Assembly (NCBI RefSeq): GCF_016025255.1 | Contig: NZ_CP065592.1 | Coordinates: 1,531,122-1,595,121 of the forward strand | DNA from: Sphingosinicella flava | GTDB taxonomy: Bacteria; Pseudomonadota; Alphaproteobacteria; Sphingomonadales; Sphingomonadaceae | Reading direction: 5' to 3' | DNA length: 64,000 bases | Part shown: positions 10,107-18,024 of the stretch, piece after piece | Numbering within the stretch: position 1 is the stretch's first letter | Layout of the letters: every line of letters begins with the position of its first letter | Made by a program: the position numbers and the translations under genes | The notes under the pieces: generated by a model | Seen by the model: the letters and a program-made list of their open reading frames with translations, nothing else | Told to the model about the DNA's origin: nothing | Databases searched by the model: none

Positions 10107-11527
10107 AATGCTCAGTAAAGGCGCTTCTGGCAGGCGTATGTTGCATAGCGGGATCGGCTCAAGGTCAAGACATGCCTCCATCACCTTCTGAAACAACAAC
10201 AGCAAAGGTCGATCCGATGCAAGTGCGGGCTACTACGCTGAAGGATGCGTTCGGCCTTGATATACAAGAAGCCAATAGGCGAGCCGCGCTCGAGTCAGCT
10301 GTCTGGGACGCCATAACCCGCATAGCGGAAGCTTTTCCAGAAAGCTTTTCGGGCTTGGCGGTTTCCCACGTGCCGAACTATGAAGTGAAGGTTTACGTCT
10401 CCAAAGACATTGCCCCCCCTGACATCCTTAGTCTTGTCAATCCCTCTCTGCGCTCGGTAGTAAAGATCAAGAGAGTTGCTTTAAACCGACCGGAGCGCAA
10501 CGCCCTCGTCAACGAAGCTGCAACGGCGCTTCGTAGACAAGGAATCAGCTTTTCGGTCAGTTACGACCTCGACGGTGATGGTCTCGACGTCGGGTTAGCG
10601 AACCCTTCTGACGCTGCTAAAGCGAGGGCATCCCTGCCGGATCAGGCGCAACGGAACCTGCGCTTTTCTAAGGGCGGTTCGCATAAACAAAAGGCGTACA
10701 CGCGACCGACAGGAGTGCTAGCCTCCGATCAAACCTATGGGGGTTGGGAACTTTATCGGTCGAAATCGGGAGTGGTAAAGGGAATTTGCTCTATCGGTTT
10801 TACCGGCCGTGACAGTTATGGCGATACGATTGCAATTACCGCAGGGCACTGCCTGACAGACCCCTATGCCCAACAGCAGACCTATACGAGCAACCGCCAC
10901 CTGACATTACCTGTAGAGGGCTATCGGAGTGGCGGATCGGACTCAGCGCTCGATGTTGGACATCTCAACATGCAGGGGGTCGCCGCATCGGGTGGTTGGG
11001 TATGGACCAAGAACAATGTCGAACCGTATGAGCGGGAATATGCACTGGTAGGTGTTCGGACCGGCGCCTACCAAGCCGGTCTTGTCAATACAGTCAGCAA
11101 CTTCAGTGGAGGGTACCTCAAGCTTGCAGGCGTGAAACCGCAGTCCGCCCAGGGGGAAGGACTCAGCATCTGCAAATATGGTGTGATGACGGGCCTTACG
11201 TGCAGCGTCATCCTCAATGACTATTACTCGGATGCCAACGTTACCGGCTTCATAGAGACCTACTATAGCCCCCAATGGTATCTGGTGGGGGCTGGCGATA
11301 GTGGTGGACCAGTATTTACCACGCCTGATGCCAACAGCACAATTTGGGCGCTTGGCCTAGTAAGCGGAGGCCTGGATCTCAACCACCCAAATGCAACTGT
11401 GGAATGTAAACGCGATCCCGCCAACTTCTGCACGATGACATACATGCCAGCGGATCGGATCGATGACTTCGCGCCTGCTCAACTCTTTATATATCCGTCA
11501 GGAACAGTTTACCCAGGCGGTTATTGA
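10103..11527 (+). CDS. Secreted trypsin-fold (S1-type) serine protease with pro-region
   Basis: 474 residues: signal peptide (MKCSVKALLAGVCCIAGSAQ), a pro-region of about 190 residues, then a chymotrypsin-like domain. The catalytic triad is readable: His in TAGHC (about residue 250), probably Asp in GSDSALDVGHL (about 280), and Ser in GAGDSGGPVF (about 398). Layout and the Tyr/Thr-rich C-terminal domain recall streptogrisin/alpha-lytic proteases, whose pro-regions act as folding catalysts. The GTG start overlaps the preceding lipoprotein stop. Codon use is more AT-rich than the surrounding genes, which suggests later arrival. Confidence 0.8.
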   Translation: MKCSVKALLAGVCCIAGSAQGQDMPPSPSETTTAKVDPMQVRATTLKDAFGLDIQEANRRAALESAVWDAITRIAEAFPESFSGLAVSHVPNYEVKVYVSKDIAPPDILSLVNPSLRSVVKIKRVALNRPERNALVNEAATALRRQGISFSVSYDLDGDGLDVGLANPSDAAKARASLPDQAQRNLRFSKGGSHKQKAYTRPTGVLASDQTYGGWELYRSKSGVVKGICSIGFTGRDSYGDTIAITAGHCLTDPYAQQQTYTSNRHLTLPVEGYRSGGSDSALDVGHLNMQGVAASGGWVWTKNNVEPYEREYALVGVRTGAYQAGLVNTVSNFSGGYLKLAGVKPQSAQGEGLSICKYGVMTGLTCSVILNDYYSDANVTGFIETYYSPQWYLVGAGDSGGPVFTTPDANSTIWALGLVSGGLDLNHPNATVECKRDPANFCTMTYMPADRIDDFAPAQLFIYPSGTVYPGGY

Positions 11528-11610
11528 AGGTGAGGCCAAAAAGTCCGACTCCCTTTAGCTTTCAGCTGCGCGCGGGTTTCAGAAATTTTACATGATCGGG
11601 CGGTTACGCC

Positions 11611-12138
11611 TTACTGACCGAATCTTATCGTCTGAACGATTTGATCTGCGTCCGCGCAGCGGGGTTTTTCGGCGCATCTCACGGTAATATGCAGGCCAGA
11701 GCCGGCCATGGATGTGCTGGAATTATGTAAATCCTGAACGATGGGCACGAAGTAATCGTGAACTGTGGTGAAACCATCCTCATTCGCAGGTTGGATCGAT
11801 AAGGAGGCTTGAGCATCACGTCCGCCGATCTTCACAGAATAAATTTGGCAGGACGATGTTTTACAACCCGGATGAGCCAGCACTCCATAGTCGAACCTGA
11901 CGAACAGGCCAGCTCCCTTGAAAGACTTCAGCGGATTCTCGATGCCGCTTTCATCTGTTTCGGACATTCCGGATGGAAGAGCGGCGGTTACTGCGGGCAA
12001 ACGGCCACTTCCAGGAAGAGCTGCGACTTTCTTCCAGCCTTGAGGCGGGGCTGATTGGGACTTAGCGCCATCGCCTCTGCTGTCACAGCCGGCACATGCC
12101 ATTCCGATGGACAAGGTTATGAGAAGCCATTTGGTCAT
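11611..12138 (-). CDS. Putative lipoprotein, 175 aa
   Basis: The N-terminus MTKWLLITLSIGMACAGCDS is a lipoprotein signal with lipobox CAGC. The mature domain contains several paired cysteines (CKTSSCQ, and CAEKPRC near the end) and no motif I recognise. It converges on the protease operon with an 83-bp gap and shares the lower-GC character of that islet. Function unknown; an outer-membrane or periplasmic location is likely. Confidence 0.6.
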   Translation of the reverse strand: MTKWLLITLSIGMACAGCDSRGDGAKSQSAPPQGWKKVAALPGSGRLPAVTAALPSGMSETDESGIENPLKSFKGAGLFVRFDYGVLAHPGCKTSSCQIYSVKIGGRDAQASLSIQPANEDGFTTVHDYFVPIVQDLHNSSTSMAGSGLHITVRCAEKPRCADADQIVQTIRFGQ

Positions 12139-12289
12139 ATACTTCCCTTCATAACATGCATGGCCTCGATTTGAGGTTTCCTCAATATATCATCCAGTTG
12201 GTTGTTCGACTTTGCAGTGCAACCTTGTGCCAAGCTGGCGGAGCGCGACCGTGCTTTGCTCTAGTAAGTTGGGCCCCATATTCCCCCTT

Positions 12290-12379
12290 CCCGTCATTCC
12301 AGCGGAAGCTGGAATCTCGACCGGCTTTTCCACCACGGCCCCACATCATTTGGATTCCAGCTTTCGCTGGAATGACGGG
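12290..12379. repeat. REP-like pair of ATTCCAGC palindromes
   Basis: Outer arms CCCGTCATTCCAGC (12290-12303) and GCTGGAATGACGGG (12366-12379) are perfect inverted repeats, and each contains its own small hairpin. The same family as the element at 4413-4489. Located in the 527-bp gap between two divergently placed genes, well away from either start. Confidence 0.75.
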
Positions 12380-12424
12380 TGGGTAGGTGGGTGATCTATG
12401 TCGGGGGCGGCGGCGACTGACTCC

Positions 12425-12515
12425 GCTCCGCCTTGATGGGGGAGGCCGGGTGGGGGTGATCTACGACATAGAGCGCCGCCTTTCCGGAAGCCTCACCCCC
12501 ACCCAACCAGCGCCG
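12425..12515. repeat. Degenerate copy of the TTGATGGGG palindromic repeat family
   Basis: CCTTGATGGGGGAGG and GGGTGGGGGTGATCTACGAC, then CCTCACCCCCACCCAACC, recall the element at 41906-42014, with mismatches in the outer arms. The two copies show it to be a dispersed intergenic repeat of about 100 bp. The rest of 12380-12665 holds no gene I can see. Confidence 0.5.
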
Positions 12516-12665
12516 GGTCGGCTATGCTCCCAGCATGGCCTGAACAGCGCGGGGCGCTGATCGCCCGGCGCTCTCATCGAGAGGAAGGGCTTTAAGGGTC
12601 GACATGTGGTAAAATAGCTTTCCTACAGCGTGCCATATAGGTTATCTCCTCTTTCAGGAGGTGGC

Positions 12666-13247
12666 ATGATGGCAAGCAAGAAGGATGGGCCGCGGGTGCG
12701 GCATGACGGGTTCACGCCGGAGCGGCAGCGGCGGTTTCTGGAGGCGCTGGGCAAGACCGGATGCGTGCGCGACGCGTGCCGGGTGGCGGGGGTGAGCTCG
12801 ACCGCCGCCTATCGCGCGCGGACGCGGATCGCGGGGTTCGAGGAGAAATGGGAGACGGCGCTCGCCATGGCGTCGACCGAGCTGGAGGCGGTCGCGTGGA
12901 AGCGGGCCGTCGAGGGCGCCGAAGTGGTGACGGTGCGGAGCGGCGAAGTGGTGTCGACTGTGCGCAAGCCTTCGGACAGCATGCTCCGCCTGCTCCTCCA
13001 GGGCGCGAACCCGAACAAATATGGCCGGACGGCGCGGGCGGCGGATGAAAAGGAGGTCGCGGCGCGGTTGCGGCCGAAGATCGAGGCGGAGGTGAGGAAG
13101 GGGCTCAAGGCCTCCCCGGAAGAATTGACCGAGGCAATCCTCGCCAAGCTCGCCGTGCTGAAGAAAAGGCGGGCGGCGGCGCGGGAGGCGGCGGAGGGCG
13201 GGCGCGATGGCGATGCGGGGGCAGACAGCGGGACGGCGGGCCAGTAA
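12666..13247 (+). CDS. Phage terminase small subunit-like HTH protein
   Basis: 193 residues. An N-terminal HTH-like segment (GKTGCVRDACRVAGVSSTAA then YRAR) is typical of terminase small-subunit-like proteins. The central part is helical and the C-terminus is Ala/Arg/Gly-rich. AGGAGG at 12656-12661 is 4 nt before ATG 12666 and 7 nt before ATG 12669, and both are usable. CTCCT just upstream can pair with this AGGAG (a five-base stem), so the ribosome site may be partly masked. No terminase large subunit, portal or other phage gene lies nearby, so this is a solitary, domesticated or sphingomonad-specific relative rather than evidence of a prophage. Confidence 0.6.
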   Translation: MMASKKDGPRVRHDGFTPERQRRFLEALGKTGCVRDACRVAGVSSTAAYRARTRIAGFEEKWETALAMASTELEAVAWKRAVEGAEVVTVRSGEVVSTVRKPSDSMLRLLLQGANPNKYGRTARAADEKEVAARLRPKIEAEVRKGLKASPEELTEAILAKLAVLKKRRAAAREAAEGGRDGDAGADSGTAGQ

Positions 13248-13488
13248 ACTATTGCACGGTTGCAACAATTTCGCGCTTTAAGAGGGGGTGGAGGACTTTT
13301 TTTGTCCTAGGGCAAACGCTTCGTCGTGCCGGAAAAACCGTTCATCCGGCGCGGATTTCCGCCATTCCGGGCCGTTTTGCCGAAGGGGGAGGCACCTTAA
13401 TCGCGGCTTCGTTCATGTCAATGCAATGCAACCGGCGGCCCCGGTCGCTCGTTATGATGCCAAGTTCGAGTGAAAAGGAGCCTTTGTA

Positions 13489-13758
13489 ATGGCGACGAAC
13501 ATTCTGGAAGCGCGCGGCGGCTGCATCGTCCCCAAGGCTGGCGAGCGCGGCTATCATATCGTCTATCGCGAGCATGACACCAATTATTGCCCCGGTTGCG
13601 GGCGCACCCATTGGTATATCGGCCGGGCGATGGCCGAATGCGCGTTCTGCGCGACGGCCCTGCCGCTGGAAAACGCGCCGATGATCGCGGGCGGACAGAC
13701 GGTGCGGACGTGCCGCCGGCCGATCTACGGCTCCGCGGCGCACGCCTTCGCGGCCTGA
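13489..13758 (+). CDS. Small zinc-ribbon protein, 89 aa
   Basis: MATNILEARGGCIVPKAGER followed by CPGCGRTHW and CAFC (Cys pairs 17 residues apart), a compact zinc-ribbon pattern. AAAAGGAG precedes the start by about 8 nt. I recall similar short proteins in other sphingomonads but know no function; nucleic-acid or protein contact through the zinc ribbon is the simplest guess. A terminator-like hairpin follows 120 bp downstream. Confidence 0.65.
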   Translation: MATNILEARGGCIVPKAGERGYHIVYREHDTNYCPGCGRTHWYIGRAMAECAFCATALPLENAPMIAGGQTVRTCRRPIYGSAAHAFAA

Positions 13759-13880
13759 GGCGACGCGTTCGGGCGCCGGCCCTCCTTTTCCCCCGCCCGC
13801 CCTGAGAGCGAGCAGCCGGCGCACCCCTTCAGGGGCTTAAAAGAGAGCCCCCTGTACCTGCGTGAAGTAAGCGTAGGAAG

Positions 13881-13910
13881 AAGGCGTCCTGTTTTCAGGG
13901 CGCCTTTTTC
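13881..13910. terminator. Rho-independent terminator, probably bidirectional
   Basis: AAGGCG-T-CCTG-TTTT-CAGG-G-CGCCTT forms a hairpin (13881-13906) followed by TTTTC on the plus side. The stop of the convergent peptidyl-prolyl isomerase gene (13895) lies inside the loop, so the hairpin can end both converging transcripts. Confidence 0.7.
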
Positions 13911-14797
13911 CTGACCGGGATGGGCGCGTTGCAGATGTCGACGCCGCCCGCGGGCCGTTCGTAAAAAGCGTCCTTGCGGTTGGCGCGGAGGTGGAGATAG
14001 CGGGCGAAGGACGGGCTCGCCTGATCCAGCATTTCGAAGGCCGGACGATCGGCGGCGGGCAGGTCGGCGGCGAGGCGGACGGACGCGATCGGAATGTCCG
14101 ACGCGCGATTCTCGTAAATGCCGAGCGCGCCCTGCCCGCGCGGGCGGGCGGAGAGATGCTCCATCCCCGCCACCACGCGGCCGACGATGGCGATGTTGCG
14201 ATCAAGCTGGCGCGGGGCGTGGCCGATCACGGCGTACAGCTCCCCGCCGGTGCCGGTGTCGGGCGCGAGATCGCGGGCGACGCCGACATATCCGTAGCAA
14301 TGGGGGATGGAGAGGGCCTTGGCATCATAGGCCACGGGCCAATTGCCGAGGAACCCGGCGGCGGGCGTGTAGGCATCGGCGCCTTTGAGGGCGAGCGGCG
14401 CGGCCCCGCCCGGCTGCCGATCCAGCCAATATTCGTGCGGCGGGAGCTTCACGACGCCGGGCGGCAAGGCGCGCTCCGTTTCATTGAGGCCCCATTGGGT
14501 GACGTAATTGTCCTGCACGCGGTAGATGGCGGCGCCCGTCGCCCAATAGCCGGCGCGGGCCAGCGCCTTGATGTTGGCGACGTGGACCGGCGCGAAGGCG
14601 GGGGCGAGCTGGATCACGGTGCGGCCGCCGCCGGAAAAATCGATGACGAGCAGGTCTTGCGGATCGATCGCCCGCCATTCGGACGCGGGCGCGGCGGCGA
14701 CCACCTCGGCCGGAGTCTGAAGCGGCTTCGCGGCGTCCTGCGACATGGCCGCGCTCGCGGCCGTGGCGAAACTCGCCAGAATCCAAACCATGCGCAT
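13895..14797 (-). CDS. Periplasmic cyclophilin-type peptidyl-prolyl cis-trans isomerase
   Basis: 300 residues. The start at 14797 (MRMVWILASFATAASAAMSQ) gives a clean signal peptide and is preceded by AGGAGGGA at about 6 nt, so I reject the longer frame. The cyclophilin fold is seen in FAPVHVANIKALARAGYWAT, YRVQDNYVTQWG and, near the middle, a GELYAVIGHAPRQLDRN segment in the place of the usual active-site loop; GRVVAGMEHL is the usual C-terminal block. It catalyses prolyl isomerisation during folding of exported proteins. Catalytic Arg and Phe positions diverge from standard cyclophilin A, so activity may be weak. Confidence 0.8.
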   Translation of the reverse strand: MRMVWILASFATAASAAMSQDAAKPLQTPAEVVAAAPASEWRAIDPQDLLVIDFSGGGRTVIQLAPAFAPVHVANIKALARAGYWATGAAIYRVQDNYVTQWGLNETERALPPGVVKLPPHEYWLDRQPGGAAPLALKGADAYTPAAGFLGNWPVAYDAKALSIPHCYGYVGVARDLAPDTGTGGELYAVIGHAPRQLDRNIAIVGRVVAGMEHLSARPRGQGALGIYENRASDIPIASVRLAADLPAADRPAFEMLDQASPSFARYLHLRANRKDAFYERPAGGVDICNAPIPVRKKAP

Positions 14798-15294
14798 GCC
14801 GTCCCTCCTGTTGCCGTGCCGAGGCGGCATGGTGGCGCGGCGGCGGATTAAATCAAGTCTGACACGATTTGGGACGAATGGCGCACCCCCGTTGATCCGG
14901 GCGGGCAAATATGACAAAGGGAAGGCCCCACGAGCCGGTTTTCCGGTTCTGAAGGCCCGGCCGATCCGTCATTGGCCGGGCCTTCACCGTTTTCAAGGAG
15001 GACGAAAACGGCAAGCCGCACCTGCCCCCACGACAGCACGGCACATATCCTTCGTCCGGGCGTCACCCGGATGGTCCCGCCGCGAAGGGAGCTACACGGC
15101 GGGACCAAGGTGGATGCGACTGGACCCCACGAACCTTCGCATCCTTCATCTTTCTAGCGCGGCGCGGCAGGCGGAGGCATTCATCCGCTGGTTAAAAATT
15201 CTATATCTTTGGATATAGGATCGCCCCCAAAATGTGGGGGCGCTGAAACGGTTCAGCCACGCAACGAGCGCCGCATTTCCTGCGTTACACGCCG
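14798..15294. other. Gene-free 497-bp region with four hairpins upstream of the mgtC-like gene
   Basis: No convincing ORF. Perfect hairpins: GAAGGCCCGGCC/GGCCGGGCCTTC (14951-14962 with 14974-14985), GGTCCCGCCG/CGGCGGGACC (15073-15082 with 15097-15106), CTATATC/GATATAG (15201-15207 with 15212-15218) and CGCCCCC/GGGGGCG (15222-15228 with 15236-15242). The last ends about 52 nt before the mgtC-like start. Such a string of stems could be a structured leader or a small RNA. I do not recognise a known riboswitch class. Confidence 0.5.
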
Positions 15295-15807
15295 ATGACA
15301 GAGAATTCCTTCGCCCTCCAATCGCTCACCCTCAGCGAATTCGCCCTGCGCATGGGCGCGGCGACCCTGCTGCCCTTCCTGATCGGCCTGGAGCGCTTCC
15401 TGCGGCGCAAGCCGATCGATTTCCGCCCGTTCGTGATCATCGCGGTCGGCGCCTGCGGCCTTGCCATCGGCGCGCTTGAGATAATGGCCGGAACCGCCGA
15501 TCCCCAGGCGTCGATCGATCCGTCGCGGGTGTTCGAAGGCGTCATCACCGGCATCGGCTTCCTGGGCGCGGGCGCGATGTTCCGGCGCGGCGGCTTCGTC
15601 CAGGGCGCGGGCTCCGCCTCCGCCATCTGGGCGGCGGGCGCGATCGGCCTCATCTGCGGCTTCGGAGAACTCTTGCTGGCCGCGACGATGACGGCGATCA
15701 TCCTGATCCTGCTGATCGTGTCGGGGCCGTTCACCGAGGAATGGGATCCCGAAGCGCATCCGGAGGAGGCAAAGGACATGGATGCGACGGTGGGCGGCCA
15801 CTCCTAG
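15295..15807 (+). CDS. MgtC/SapB family membrane protein
   Basis: 170 residues with four hydrophobic helices. The family signature is present: an N-terminal LRMGAATLLPFLIGLERFLR followed by RRKPIDFRPF, then GVITGIGFLGAGAMFRRGG and AASIW-like (SASAIWAAGAIGLICG). MgtC relatives occur in Mg2+ or phosphate stress responses, and many general members have unknown physiology. The cytoplasmic C-terminal ACT-like domain of Salmonella MgtC is missing, and only a short acidic tail remains. A structured upstream region hints at RNA-level control. Confidence 0.8.
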   Translation: MTENSFALQSLTLSEFALRMGAATLLPFLIGLERFLRRKPIDFRPFVIIAVGACGLAIGALEIMAGTADPQASIDPSRVFEGVITGIGFLGAGAMFRRGGFVQGAGSASAIWAAGAIGLICGFGELLLAATMTAIILILLIVSGPFTEEWDPEAHPEEAKDMDATVGGHS

Positions 15808-15916
15808 ACCGTTGCCGGCGGCCATGCGCCATGGCCGGCCACCCGCCCGCCGCTTACCCTAGGCTTGATCGGGGGTTCGAAGGGCACTGCTTATCCGGAG
15901 AGGTCCGTGTTCATGG

Positions 15917-15937
15917 ATGCTGGATCAAGTCCAGCAT
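15917..15937. repeat. Short palindrome ATGCTGGA-N5-TCCAGCAT
   Basis: An 8-bp perfect stem in the intergenic space 15808-16078, of a type I have seen scattered in sphingomonad genomes (GATCAAGTCCAGCATGACG). No U-tract, so repeat rather than terminator. The rest of this gap shows nothing else. Confidence 0.5.
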
Positions 15938-16078
15938 GACGGCGGGAGGGGAAGAGGAGAGGGTTTGATTTCTGCGGGGGAATGCCTTTCCTCTCGTCGA
16001 TCAAACCGGGCCGCTTCGTCGGCGGAAGATTGCCTTTCCAAGGCTTTGGCGTGATCCTGCCGCAAAGGAGGACCGTCC

Positions 16079-17377
16079 ATGACCCTTTCGCTTTCGCTTC
16101 GCCTCGCTTTGTTGACTGGCCTGTCCGTGACCGCCCTGGCGGCCCAGGCGCAGACCCCACCCATGACCGCAGGTCAAATAGGCCGGAATGCCGCGGAGGA
16201 AAGCGATCGGAACCGAGAGGAAGCCAGCGAAAATTTTGACGCCTGTTTGAGACGTATAGAAGGTAAAGAAGACTGTGTCCCGGGCACGGTGCGGCGCGAA
16301 GGCGGAAGCGCCGGCATGGAAGAGGAAGAAGCCGAAAGCGCGGAACAGGCCGGAAATGCAGCCGACGCGGGTGAGGGAGGGGCAGCAGCGGAGGACAGCG
16401 CCGAAGCGCAGGTCACGACCAACGATATGATGGCGCAGGCCCAGCAGCTGATGGCGGAAAACGAGCAGTTGATGCAGCAATATACAGAGGCGCTGGCAGC
16501 CGGCAATTCGGGCGCGGTCAACGGCCTGCTCGCCAAGATGGCGGCGAACGGCGCGGCGCTGACCGCGCTGCAGGGCGGCGGCGGATTGGGCACGCTCGGG
16601 CAATCGTCGATGAACGACGCGCTGGCGGCTGCGATGGGAACTGGCGGCGGCACGGGCGGCAGCGGCATGGCGGGCACACGAACGGCCAAGAAGAAACCCG
16701 GCGCCATGGTGAAGGACATCAAGCCTGCCAAAACGGCGGCGAAAGCCGAAGCCGATCGCAAGGAAGAAGCACGCCTCGTCCAGCTTGGCCTGAATACGTA
16801 CAAATGGCGCGGCGCGAAGGTGCCAGAGGGGAAAGCCTTCAACGAAGATGGCAGCCTGACCGATTTCGGCCGTCAGATGGCGCAGGTTGGCAGCCAATAT
16901 GAGAAGGAAGCGAACGAAGATCTTCTCGCCCCGTTGGTGCCGGTGAAAAGAATGACGGCAGCCGAGGAAGCGGACGCGATGGAACTTGTCCAGCTTGCGT
17001 CCGAAAAGCCCAACCATGCAGGTGTGAGCGCCTTTCCCGCCAAGGGCAGCATCATCGTGGACGGGCAGCTGACGGTGGAAGGCGAAAGGCTGGTCGCGGA
17101 AGGCAAGCGCATTCGAGACACGCGGGCGCAACTGCCGCCTTTGAACGGCAAAAACACCTTCCCCGGGCAGGTCGTGACGCCGACGGGAGAATTGGAAGCC
17201 GGCTTCAATGAAGCGGTCAACGGAAAGGCCGTAAAATCGCCGCTTGCGCCCGAGCCGACCGATGCGGAGGTGAATGAAGCTGTGGACCAGGGCCAATTGG
17301 AAAAATTGAAGCAAATGCGCGAGCAGATGAAGGCGGAGGAGGAAGACGATGTCATTGCGCCGCTCACACCCAAGTGA
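16079..17377 (+). CDS. Secreted Ala/Glu/Lys-rich protein, function unknown
   Basis: 432 residues with a signal peptide (MTLSLSLRLALLTGLSVTAL, cleavage near AQAQ). Then come a Cys pair (DACLRRIEGKEDC), an acidic segment with EEEEAE, a Gln/Met/Glu-rich coiled-coil (MAQAQQLMAENEQLMQQY), a Gly-rich hinge, and a C-terminal part with Pro/Lys motifs ending IAPLTPK. AAAGGAGG lies 8 nt before the start. I recognise no family. It could be a periplasmic scaffold. A small lipoprotein gene follows after 60 bp and may be co-expressed. Confidence 0.6.
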   Translation: MTLSLSLRLALLTGLSVTALAAQAQTPPMTAGQIGRNAAEESDRNREEASENFDACLRRIEGKEDCVPGTVRREGGSAGMEEEEAESAEQAGNAADAGEGGAAAEDSAEAQVTTNDMMAQAQQLMAENEQLMQQYTEALAAGNSGAVNGLLAKMAANGAALTALQGGGGLGTLGQSSMNDALAAAMGTGGGTGGSGMAGTRTAKKKPGAMVKDIKPAKTAAKAEADRKEEARLVQLGLNTYKWRGAKVPEGKAFNEDGSLTDFGRQMAQVGSQYEKEANEDLLAPLVPVKRMTAAEEADAMELVQLASEKPNHAGVSAFPAKGSIIVDGQLTVEGERLVAEGKRIRDTRAQLPPLNGKNTFPGQVVTPTGELEAGFNEAVNGKAVKSPLAPEPTDAEVNEAVDQGQLEKLKQMREQMKAEEEDDVIAPLTPK

Positions 17378-17437
17378 GCGGATTTGCGATATTCAAAATG
17401 GCGGAGAAAAGGTAAGAAGGTGCGCCTGGAGTTATTC

Positions 17438-17689
17438 ATGCGCCCCATTTTCCTGATCATTTCTCCCCTCGCCCTCACCGGCTGCATCGCCAAGACGGCG
17501 GTGGATGTCGTCACCCTGCCCGTCAAAGCGGCGTCGAAGACGGTGGACGTGCTGACCACCAGCCAGTCGGAAGCCGACGAGAAGCGCGGGCGGGAAATCC
17601 GCCTCCATGAGGAATGTATCGGCAAGGAGGACCGGCGCGCGCGCAAGGAAAAGCGCGAGCCGGATTATGGACGCTGCGAAAAGGACTGA
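17438..17689 (+). CDS. Small lipoprotein, 83 aa
   Basis: The chosen start (MRPIFLIISPLALTGC) gives a lipoprotein signal with lipobox LTGC. TGGAG lies 5-6 nt upstream. The mature part is short, charged, and holds a Cys pair (EECIGKED ... GRCEKD). An upstream in-frame start at 17384 would add a basic stretch that spoils the signal, so I reject it. Function unknown. Confidence 0.6.
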   Translation: MRPIFLIISPLALTGCIAKTAVDVVTLPVKAASKTVDVLTTSQSEADEKRGREIRLHEECIGKEDRRARKEKREPDYGRCEKD

Positions 17690-17699
17690 CGCCCCGGCG

Positions 17700-18008
17700 A
17701 TGGAAGTGGAGAGCTTTACGGTCACCGGTACCCTGTGGCTCTGGCAGGCGGCCGAGGCGCAGGGCGGCGGCTGGCATTTCCTGACCGTCGACGGGCCGGT
17801 CGCGGCGGAAATCCGTTATGCCGCGCTGGGCCGCGCCAACCGCTTCGGCGCGATCAAGGTGGCCGCGACGATCGGCGGCACGACCTGGCGGACGTCCCTG
17901 TTCCCGCACAAGGAAAGCGGCGGCTTCCTGCTGCCCGTCAAGGCCGATGTCCGGCGGCGGGAGGTGGTCGCCGCCGGCAGCGCAGTGGTCGCGGAATTGC
18001 GGGTCTGA
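17700..18008 (+). CDS. DUF1905 domain protein
   Basis: 102 residues, MEVESFTVTGTLWLWQAAEA to VVAELRV. The pattern (F-x-x-x-G-x-L-W ... GWHFLTV ... FGAIKVAATIGGTTWRTSLF) is that of DUF1905, a small beta-barrel-like domain often found alone or with a YdeI-type partner. Function is not established. It begins 11 bp after the lipoprotein stop. An ATG at 17667 in the same frame would add 11 residues. Confidence 0.7.
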   Translation: MEVESFTVTGTLWLWQAAEAQGGGWHFLTVDGPVAAEIRYAALGRANRFGAIKVAATIGGTTWRTSLFPHKESGGFLLPVKADVRRREVVAAGSAVVAELRV

Positions 18009-18024
18009 CCCCGGCCGCCGGCGC

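Noticed and set aside
12666-13247. Terminase-like gene as evidence of a prophage
   Set aside because: No large terminase, portal, capsid, tail or integrase genes are close by. The neighbours are ordinary chromosomal genes.
13895-14797. Longer start at 14917 for the peptidyl-prolyl isomerase
   Set aside because: It would place 40 non-signal residues before a perfect signal peptide that has its own AGGAGGGA ribosome site.
14951-15294. Mg2+ riboswitch (M-box) or a housekeeping RNA before the mgtC-like gene
   Set aside because: The stems do not match the M-box, RNase P, SRP RNA, 6S or tmRNA patterns that I can recognise. Left as an unnamed structured region.
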